Assembly (NCBI GenBank): GCA_022828125.1
Contig: JAJEJD010000010.1
Location: forward strand, 1-44,472
From: a bacterium
GTDB taxonomy: Bacteria > UBA8248
DNA: 44,472 nt
Direction of reading: 5' to 3'
This document shows, piece by piece, positions 39,341 to 44,472 of this stretch (positions are counted from its first letter, which is position 1; each line of letters begins with the position of its first letter). Below the pieces are notes generated by a model. That model saw nothing but the letters and a program-made list of their open reading frames with translations, made no database searches and was not told the DNA's origin. Position numbers and translations under genes: made by a program.

Positions 39341-40183
39341 TCAATCGTCGGTATCGCCTGGTGGCTGCGCGGGTTTAGTGACTCCGGTTGAGATTTTCTT
39401 GCCGGAACGGTCCGCTTTGATCCAGTAAGGGTTGTCGGCTTGCTCGAACGAAAAGGCAAGTGTCTTGGCCTCGTGTAGACAGCAATAAGTTAGCTCAGCA
39501 TCGGAGGGATCGAATAGAGCGATGTTGAAGCCATCGTCTCCGAATGCACTCTTGTATGCGATGCCGTCGCAACCATTATTTTTGAACAATTCGGCTATCA
39601 TTTGGGTTGGAGCATAGCCAGCGGTATCATCGCTCGCTGTCAACGGTTTGGAAAACGCCTGATCTATCTGTGTCCAGATCTCCTTTTCTCTCTCCGAGGA
39701 ATCAAGCTCACTGAAATAAAATGCAGAACGGGTGTCATGATAAACGGAAAAGTCAACAATCTTGAGGAGACGAGTTGTCTTGAAATGGGCGCACGATATG
39801 AGCGAGCCCAACCATGGCCGGACCTCGGTCATCGCAGTTTGCTGGGTAGTAGATAGGTACAGAACAGGTATGCCCTTAGGATTAGCGCGCCCTTCGGTTG
39901 CTTGGCCTTCCAGCGGCTTCATTCGTTCGGGTGGATAGGCACATGGAATTTCGCCGACATATCGGTCATGTTCATAAAAGTCGCGCCAACTATGGCCGAG
40001 TTGTGCTCGCCATAGGCCGAAATCCTTCGGTAGCTCCCTATGCCTGGATTCGGAGGTGCGGAGGACCTCAAGGAGAAAATCCTCGTCTTCGGTCGTTCTG
40101 ATAAATCGATTTTCACGCCGAATACGATTGGCAAAGTCTCTATAGCTTTTCCAGGACTTGAATTCGCTCATGAAAATATCCAT
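39341..40183 (-). CDS. RES-domain protein (probable NAD+-degrading toxin)
   Basis: 280 residues. RES toxins phosphorolyse or hydrolyse NAD+ and have an ADP-ribosyltransferase-like fold. Visible motifs are LWRA with R59, the family signature GRANPKGIPVLYLS (98-111), and TAMTEVRP with E120. The C-terminal part includes CDGIAYKSAFGDDGFNIALFDP, matching the usual end of the domain. The ~50-residue N-terminal helical extension is of unknown type. It starts at ATG 40183 or ATG 40171; the latter has a GGA eight bases upstream. An extended -10 (TGCGATAAT, around 40,240-40,248 minus) could drive it separately. The usual Xre/DUF2384 antitoxin is not evident; the two small ORFs upstream are the only candidates. 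Confidence 0.8.
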   Translation of the reverse strand: MDIFMSEFKSWKSYRDFANRIRRENRFIRTTEDEDFLLEVLRTSESRHRELPKDFGLWRAQLGHSWRDFYEHDRYVGEIPCAYPPERMKPLEGQATEGRANPKGIPVLYLSTTQQTAMTEVRPWLGSLISCAHFKTTRLLKIVDFSVYHDTRSAFYFSELDSSEREKEIWTQIDQAFSKPLTASDDTAGYAPTQMIAELFKNNGCDGIAYKSAFGDDGFNIALFDPSDAELTYCCLHEAKTLAFSFEQADNPYWIKADRSGKKISTGVTKPAQPPGDTDD

Positions 40184-40303
40184 GTCCGGGTGTTTTCGAC
40201 ACTTGATTGTACCGATCGGGCCCGGCTCTCCACAAGATTATTATCGCACTCGAAGCGATTGGCCGTATGTGAATAACGGCAAGCCGCTCCAATGATTGGC
40301 AAT

Positions 40304-40624
40304 CTATTTCAGCTTTTCACCCAGACATGAGCGTGCCAAGGCAAGCGAACGCTGCTCCTTGATGAACGCGCCGAAGCTGGTCACCATCGGTAAAGTCACC
40401 GCCGAGACAATGGCGAATACTTGCAAAACAACATGCGCCATAGTGGCTACCACCGGGGACTCAAGCGCTTCCAAGCCCGTCTTCGTTGCGACCCGTTCGT
40501 AGGATTCCGCCAGCAATGTATCGAAGAGACACTCGTGGTCGGGTCTTCCTGCCGCTGGAATCTCCGGCATCTCAGCCATGTATCTCATGACGTTGCGGTA
40601 AAATACAATCCTTAAAAAACTCAT
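40304..40624 (-). CDS. Hypothetical 106-residue protein with a central hydrophobic segment
   Basis: 106 codons from ATG 40624, overlapping the stop of the preceding small ORF (ATGA), so the two would be coupled. A hydrophobic stretch at about residues 59-85 (VVATMAHVVLQVFAIVSAV) may be a membrane helix. No family recognised. It precedes the RES gene by 120 bp on the same strand. It could be an antitoxin or accessory protein for RES, but it does not look like the common Xre partner. Confidence 0.5.
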   Translation of the reverse strand: MSFLRIVFYRNVMRYMAEMPEIPAAGRPDHECLFDTLLAESYERVATKTGLEALESPVVATMAHVVLQVFAIVSAVTLPMVTSFGAFIKEQRSLALARSCLGEKLK

Positions 40625-40899
40625 TCGGAAGCATTTTCCATGATGGAATCTTGTGACTCGCGGGCGGCTTTTATGGTTTGGTCGAGCTCTTCCCGGCGTC
40701 CTTCGCGGAGCATTTCGTCCCGTTTAAGCGTCGAGGGAAGGTATATACCGCGATAGATACGTTCAATCTGCGCTGCAATTTCAAGCGGAAACCCCGGAGA
40801 ATTTTCCGTCAAATTGCTTTTTCGAAACCCACTGCGGCATGGCGGCCGATCTCGGCGGTCTTCATCGGCGCGGATGCGCTAGTTGATCGTGTTTTCCAT
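40621..40899 (-). pseudogene. Small gene with an amber codon at position 7, cut from its upstream DNA by the IS
   Basis: ATG 40899 has an excellent ribosome-binding site (GGGAGAAAACGGC before ATG). The frame reads MENTIN, then TAG (40881-40879), then continues open for 85 codons to TGA 40621 (charged, helical: FPLEIAAQIERIYRGIYLP, later KRDEMLREGRREELDQTIKAARESQ). The stop overlaps the next ORF. Either the gene is broken by a nonsense mutation, or translation starts at TTG 40812, giving 63 residues with no good ribosome-binding site. The IS256 element is inserted 22 bp upstream of the ATG. Confidence 0.55.
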
Positions 40900-40912
40900 G
40901 CCGTTTTCTCCC

Positions 40913-40920
40913 GTTTTGTC
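40913..40920. repeat. Target-site duplication, left copy
   Basis: GTTTTGTC directly repeated at 42336-42343. Extending by the preceding C gives a 9-bp match. Its intactness points to a recent insertion without later rearrangement. Confidence 0.8.
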
Positions 40921-40921
40921 A

Positions 40922-40950
40922 GGTTAAGTCCTAAACTTGCTGGAAACTTT
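40922..40950. repeat. Left terminal inverted repeat of the IS256 element
   Basis: 29 bp, complementary to 42307-42335. The outer part reads GGTTAAGTCC here against GGTCAAGTCC in the right end read inward. The inner TTGCTGGAAACTTT is identical in both. Confidence 0.82.
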
Positions 40951-41025
40951 GGAGGGGTGCATCCTCGGCAGAGGCATCACAAAACCGTGCCGGTAAGCGC
41001 CGGCATCCACCCGAGGAGGCACCCC

Positions 41026-42333
41026 ATGAAGAAGAGAATACAGGCATCGATGCACACTCGCCAATCCCTGTCCGACCTGATCGAAGGCCGTCTGTCGAGT
41101 CCCGATGCGCGAGCCGACCTTGTGAAGCTCGCCACGCGGCTCATTGTCGAAGAGGCGCTGGAGGCGGAGAGCCGCGACGCTCTGGGCCGGGAATACTACG
41201 AGCACGGAGCGAAGCCCGGCCAGGGCTACCGCAACGGCCGCCGCCCGGGTCGTCTCAAGACGGCGGAAGGGTTCGTCGAGTTCGCGGCGCCTCAGATTGC
41301 CGGGCGCGAGGAGGCGTTCCGCTCGGCGATTAGAGACAACCTCAAGGGACGCACCGAGGGGCTCGAGGAGTTGGCGGTGGAGCTTCTGGCGCGCGGTCTG
41401 TCGGTGCGGGATATCGAGGACGTCTTCAGCGACGAGAGCGGCCGTCTGCTGCTCTCTCGCACGGCGGTCTCGGAGCTCGGCGAACGGTTGTGGTCAGAAT
41501 ATCAGGAGTTCGCTTTGCGGGATTTGGGCGAGTACGAGGTCGTCTATCTGTTCATCGACGGGATCGCCGAGCGGATCCGCCCGGGGAGCAAGCGCGAGCC
41601 GGTGCTGGCGGCCTGGGGAATCACGGCGAACGGCGCCAAGGTGCTGCTGCACCTGATGGCGGGTTCGAAAGAAGACGCCGAGACGGTGAGCGCGTTCTTC
41701 CAGGACATGCGCGCCCGGGGCCTGGGCGACCCGCTGGTTGTGGTGAGTGACGGAGCGCCCGGCATCATCAAGGCGATCGAGACGTGCTTCCCGCGCTCGG
41801 AGCGGCAACGCTGTCTGGCGCACCGCATGCGGAACCTCGCAGCGAAGGCGCCCGAGGACCTCTGGCCGGAGTTCAGGGAGCGGGCCGCGGCGGCCTACCA
41901 GGCCCCCTCGCGTGCCATCGCCCGGGAGTTGGCCGAGGGACTCGCCAGGGACTACGAGTCCAAACTGCCCAGCGCCGTGGCTTGCTTCCGCGACGACTTC
42001 GAAGCCTGCATCGCGCACCTGCGTGCGCCGGTCAACCATCGCCGGGCCGTGCGCACCACGAACCAGCTGGAGCGTTTGTTCGTCGAGGAGCGCCGAAGGC
42101 TCAAGATCATCCCAAATGCCTTCGGTGAGAAGCCGGTGCTCAAGCTCATGTTCAGCGCCATGATCCGGGCCGCCGAAAGGTGGCGCGCGCTCAAGATTAC
42201 CGGCTTCGAGCGACGCCAGATGGAAGCCTTGAGACGGGAACTGGACCAGAACTACGAGGAGGAAAACGAACTCAATCGCAGGCCCTCAGCCGATATGCGA
42301 ACCAAAAAAGTTTCCAGCAATTCTCGGACTTGA
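41026..42333 (+). CDS. IS256-family (MULE-like) transposase
   Basis: 435 residues. ATG 41026 has GAGGAGG eight bases upstream; the longer frame to 40678 crosses the left end of the element and is not used. The DDE residues are D178 (FIDGIAE), D242 (VVSDGAPG) and E349 (TTNQLERLF), with CLAHRMRNL after the second Asp as expected in the family. The product makes a circular intermediate by copying out the element. The stop lies within the right terminal repeat, so the C-terminus overlaps the element end. No frameshift or internal stop is seen. Confidence 0.92.
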   Translation: MKKRIQASMHTRQSLSDLIEGRLSSPDARADLVKLATRLIVEEALEAESRDALGREYYEHGAKPGQGYRNGRRPGRLKTAEGFVEFAAPQIAGREEAFRSAIRDNLKGRTEGLEELAVELLARGLSVRDIEDVFSDESGRLLLSRTAVSELGERLWSEYQEFALRDLGEYEVVYLFIDGIAERIRPGSKREPVLAAWGITANGAKVLLHLMAGSKEDAETVSAFFQDMRARGLGDPLVVVSDGAPGIIKAIETCFPRSERQRCLAHRMRNLAAKAPEDLWPEFRERAAAAYQAPSRAIARELAEGLARDYESKLPSAVACFRDDFEACIAHLRAPVNHRRAVRTTNQLERLFVEERRRLKIIPNAFGEKPVLKLMFSAMIRAAERWRALKITGFERRQMEALRRELDQNYEEENELNRRPSADMRTKKVSSNSRT

Positions 42334-42335
42334 CC
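42307..42335. repeat. Right terminal inverted repeat of the IS256 element
   Basis: Complement of 40922-40950 with 25 of 29 positions matching. It contains the end of the transposase gene. Confidence 0.82.
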
Positions 42336-42343
42336 GTTTTGTC
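42336..42343. repeat. Target-site duplication, right copy
   Basis: GTTTTGTC, matching 40913-40920. It lies inside a hairpin-like dyad (GACCGTTT, 42332-42339, with AAACGGTC, 42348-42355). In the uninterrupted site this was CCGTTT...AAACGG upstream of the small gene at 40899. Confidence 0.8.
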
Positions 42344-42344
42344 T

Positions 42345-42969
42345 CCTAAACGGTCGTTCATATGAGATGTTTCCGGTTACCAAAAACGCCTTTCCGAAGC
42401 CGAAACAGCGGGCAGCTCCCGGTTTCCCTGGTAGAATTGCACGGGCCAATCAAGGCCCTGCGCATCCGTGTCTGGCGTCGTTTTAGCGACACCGGCCGGG
42501 AGGAATCATATTTGCGCGCATTCCTGACGTGTAAGCTCATAGCATACGTAACAGAAACCCCCGTGTTACAATGTATTACCGCCGCATTGCATATGACATG
42601 CGCGATCTTTCAAGTGCCTGGATTTCAACAGGATACGCGAGATACCAGATTGGTATTACTTTTCCCGGTGTAAAGGAGGCAGGATTTGGCGTCGTTTGAG
42701 CAAGGCGCTGCCTGACAGGCGCACGCTTGGTTTGCACCAGCAGCCCGCTGCGTTCCGGTGTACTGAACGAAACGCCGACGGGCGGCAAGCGCAGGGATTT
42801 TATGGAACACGAGTCGGGGGAACTTTCGCCGGCGAGAATAACGAGCGGGAGCCGCAGCGGCGATTGAGCGTCGAGACGAGTGGAGTATGCGAGGAAGAGC
42901 GGCGGAACGAACGAGGGGAAAAACGAGCCGCGCCGCCGGGGCGACGACGCGACTCGTCGAGCGTTCACG
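42345..42969. other. Gap between the IS and the DUF2493 gene
   Basis: No gene supported. Open frames on both strands (for example 42,576-42,968 minus and 42,696-43,031 plus) lack motifs and good starts. The part to about 42,660 is AT-richer; from 42,670 on it is GC-rich like the right arm. The segment next to the IS would have held upstream control DNA of the minus-strand genes at 40,304-40,899. Confidence 0.4.
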
Positions 42970-43920
42970 TCAGGCTACTTTCTGGACGGGGATGCCGAGG
43001 CTTCGGGCCTTGTCGACGAGGTTGTCGGTGATGCCCGAACCCGGGAACGCGATCACGCCCTTGGGGAGGAGGGAGAGCAGTTCGTCGTTGCGCCTGAAGG
43101 GAGCGGCCCTGCCGTGGGCGTCCCAGTCGGGCTTGCAGACGATCTGGTGGACGCCGTTCCGCTCGGCCCATCCTGCCGCGACCTTCTCAGCACCGGGACC
43201 GCCGCCGTGGACGAGGACGACGTCGGCGTACTTGGCTTTCAGCTTGTCGAGCTGGCCGATGATTTTTCCCGCGTCGGTGGCTTCCTTACCTCCCGCGACG
43301 GCGACGAGTGTTCCCTGCGGCAAGTGCGCGGTGTTCTCGCGGTCCTTTTTCGCACGCTGGAAGTCGCGCGCCTCGATCACGGCCGATGTGAGCTTGCCGG
43401 TCTGCGAGACGTGCGATCCTCGCCTGGGCCGCCACGCCTCGCCGGTCTCTGAGCGGTAGGCCTCTGCGGCCGTGTCGCGCAGCACCTCGAAGGCGTCGCG
43501 TCGGGCGGTGAGATTCTCGGCCCGGTCGGTCGCGAGTTCGAGTTCGCGGGAGCGGATCTCGGAGCCGTCCTGCTCGCGCTGCAGTTCGCGGATGCCGGGG
43601 ATGAGCTTGTCGGCGGCGCGGTCAAGCCTCTGGGTCTGGGCATCGAGGGTGTTGACGAAGCCCCACAGGAGGTTTCTTCGCTCATCGGCCAGCTGCGTTC
43701 CGTCGGGTGCGGCCTCGGCGAGCAGGTGGAATGCCTTGAGGACGGCGGCGGTGGACTCCGCCTCGCCCCAGACGGGCCGGTTGTCGAACTCGTCCGGTCC
43801 GGGGGTCGCGCCGAACAGGGCGGCCTGTTCGCATACCATGGCGGTGAAGGATTCGTTCTGCGCTTCGATGTTGTCAACCTCGTGCATGATGCTCTCCTTG
43901 TGTGTCGCTGTGGCAGTCAT
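42970..43920 (-). CDS. DUF2493 (SLOG-related) protein
   Basis: 316 residues. The C-terminal ~120 residues are a DUF2493/YAcAr-type Rossmann domain of the SLOG superfamily: VAVAGGKEA, the phosphate-binding-like VLVHGGGPGAEKVAAGWAE, KPDWDAHGRAAPFRRND, and GVIAFPGSGITDNLV. SLOG domains bind nucleotide-like ligands. The N-terminal ~190 residues are acidic and helical and often accompany this domain in plasmid and integrative-element genes. Two starts are plausible: ATG 43920 (AAAGGAG upstream) and ATG 43887 (AAGGAG upstream). It lies just downstream of the DUF4326 gene on the same strand, 21 bp apart, so they form an operon. Confidence 0.82.
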   Translation of the reverse strand: MTATATHKESIMHEVDNIEAQNESFTAMVCEQAALFGATPGPDEFDNRPVWGEAESTAAVLKAFHLLAEAAPDGTQLADERRNLLWGFVNTLDAQTQRLDRAADKLIPGIRELQREQDGSEIRSRELELATDRAENLTARRDAFEVLRDTAAEAYRSETGEAWRPRRGSHVSQTGKLTSAVIEARDFQRAKKDRENTAHLPQGTLVAVAGGKEATDAGKIIGQLDKLKAKYADVVLVHGGGPGAEKVAAGWAERNGVHQIVCKPDWDAHGRAAPFRRNDELLSLLPKGVIAFPGSGITDNLVDKARSLGIPVQKVA

Positions 43921-43941
43921 CGTTCACTCCTTTCGTTGTCC

Positions 43942-44316
43942 TCAAGCGAGGGGATGGTTGAATTCGGGAAGAGCGTAGCCAAGCTCGTTGCGCCCCACTT
44001 CTTTCGGCATCTCGTCGAGATACCTGGCGGCCCACTCGGCGGCGCGCGCGAGTACGTCGCCGTGGCACGGGAGGGGATGGCAGTGGCAGCCGAGTTCGCA
44101 GCCTTGAAGATCGGCGAGTTCGTGGAGGTCCAGCTCCTCGCGCCGGATTCTTTCCCACAGCCATCGCCGGTATTTCTTGATGACGGCGTCGCGGTCGCCG
44201 TCCTGTCCGACCCGGAAGGGGTTTCCCCACTTCGTCGAGCGGTCGATCCTGACCAGCAATCCACCGCCGAACTGGGGCGCAACGTAGTCGTTCAGATTCA
44301 CCACGGTGGTTTCCAT
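43942..44316 (-). CDS. DUF4326 protein
   Basis: 124 residues, ATG 44316 behind AAGGAGA. It matches the DUF4326 pattern: an early RIDRSTKWGNPF, then GDRDAVIKKYRRWLW, and the cysteine/histidine motif LQGCELGCHCHPLPCHGDVLA near residues 70-91, which may bind metal. The function is unknown. The family is common on plasmids, phages and integrative elements, next to DUF2493 genes as here. It is the first gene of the pair. Confidence 0.85.
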   Translation of the reverse strand: METTVVNLNDYVAPQFGGGLLVRIDRSTKWGNPFRVGQDGDRDAVIKKYRRWLWERIRREELDLHELADLQGCELGCHCHPLPCHGDVLARAAEWAARYLDEMPKEVGRNELGYALPEFNHPLA

Positions 44317-44472
44317 GCCTTTCTCCTTCGTAGAGAGTTAACGGATGCGCTTCTTAGCGCCCCATTTTCAGCACGTGCCAGGCGTGGGCGTCAGGGGCGG
44401 TTTTCAGTCTTTTTTCACCCGGAGGGCGCGCAGCGGAAAAAATCCACGCTTCACCGATTTTTTCTGAAAAAA
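44317..44472. other. Right edge, no gene
   Basis: 156 bp upstream of the DUF4326 gene on the minus strand. The runs of T/A near 44,407 and 44,436-44,472 might hold its promoter, but no hexamer pair is convincing. The sequence ends in a short A-run. Confidence 0.35.

Larger units (their letters stand above)
40922..42335. mobile_element. IS256-family insertion sequence, apparently intact
   Basis: About 1.41 kb. The left terminal repeat begins GGTTAAGTCC and contains TTGCTGGAAACTTT (to 40950). The right end is its imperfect complement (42307-42335). Fourteen inner bases match perfectly and 11 of the outer 15 also match. GTTTTGTC flanks both sides (40913-40920 and 42336-42343): an 8-bp target duplication, as usual for the family, with one extra base at the left end. 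The single transposase gene is full length. Confidence 0.88.

Noticed and set aside
40678-41025. An N-terminal extension of the IS256 transposase to 40,678.
   Set aside because: The extension crosses the left terminal repeat and the flanking DNA outside the element. The ATG at 41026 has a strong ribosome-binding site and gives the normal family length.

Overview
The window reads as an accessory region (defence island plus mobile-element debris) from a high-GC Gram-negative bacterium. A signal-peptide-bearing autotransporter with a C-terminal beta-barrel implies an outer membrane. Strong Shine-Dalgarno sites and sigma-70-like promoters fit a proteobacterium, but I cannot name the species. Base composition is uneven. 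The left arm (1-9,050) and right arm (30,350-44,472) look GC-rich, while 9,330-30,300 is clearly more AT-rich, as expected of imported DNA.

Layout. (1) 1-7,600: a tyrosine recombinase (minus strand) diverges from a 1,871-residue modular autotransporter adhesin. Between them lie a 17-bp inverted repeat pair and 16 perfect copies of an octanucleotide, both classic substrates for phase variation. (2) 7,600-9,050: two excisionase/AlpA-like helix-turn-helix loci. One is fused to a duplicated HTH module; the other sits behind a decayed copy of that module. (3) 9,330-15,290: a patch of single defence-like genes (an RX6H HEPN-like protein, an AbiJ/Abi_C-type protein, another HEPN-like protein). They lie among fossils: a decayed IS256-type transposase, a decayed second autotransporter barrel, and two diverged ~170-bp repeats 4.21 kb apart.

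(4) 15,290-30,260: the centrepiece is a 15-kb plus-strand operon of four large genes: an archaeal-type AAA ATPase, a STAND-like ATPase with TPR repeats, a SIR2 protein resembling defence-associated sirtuin DSR1, and a 2,153-residue Cap4-nuclease/STAND protein resembling Avs. It is preceded by a good promoter (TTGACA-17-CATTAT), and two exact tandem 15-bp palindromic elements cover the -10 and the transcript start. (5) 30,350-39,120, minus strand: a type I restriction-modification operon with insertions: hsdM, a small conserved-looking protein, an hsdS fused to an N-terminal nucleotidyltransferase (MNT) domain, an embedded SIR2 NADase gene (ATGA overlap with hsdS), then hsdR. (6) 39,340-40,900: a RES-domain protein (a family of NAD+-degrading toxins) behind two small overlapping genes, the first broken by an amber codon. 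(7) 40,922-42,335: an apparently intact IS256-family element with terminal inverted repeats and an 8-bp target duplication. It is inserted in the leader of the RES-side gene cluster and splits a dyad there. (8) 42,970-44,316: a DUF2493 plus DUF4326 pair, typical cargo of integrative elements or plasmids.

How the genes may work together (inference). The island layers a DNA-modification barrier (type I RM) with several abortive, NAD+- or nucleic-acid-destroying effectors: two SIR2 proteins, RES, Cap4 nuclease and HEPN-like proteins. The two strongest leads for something undescribed are the four-gene operon with its tandem operators, which pairs two ATPase switches with a SIR2 effector and a nuclease-STAND sensor, and the type I RM operon carrying a coupled SIR2 gene and an MNT-HsdS fusion. 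All functional assignments come from reading motifs by eye; no database search was run.
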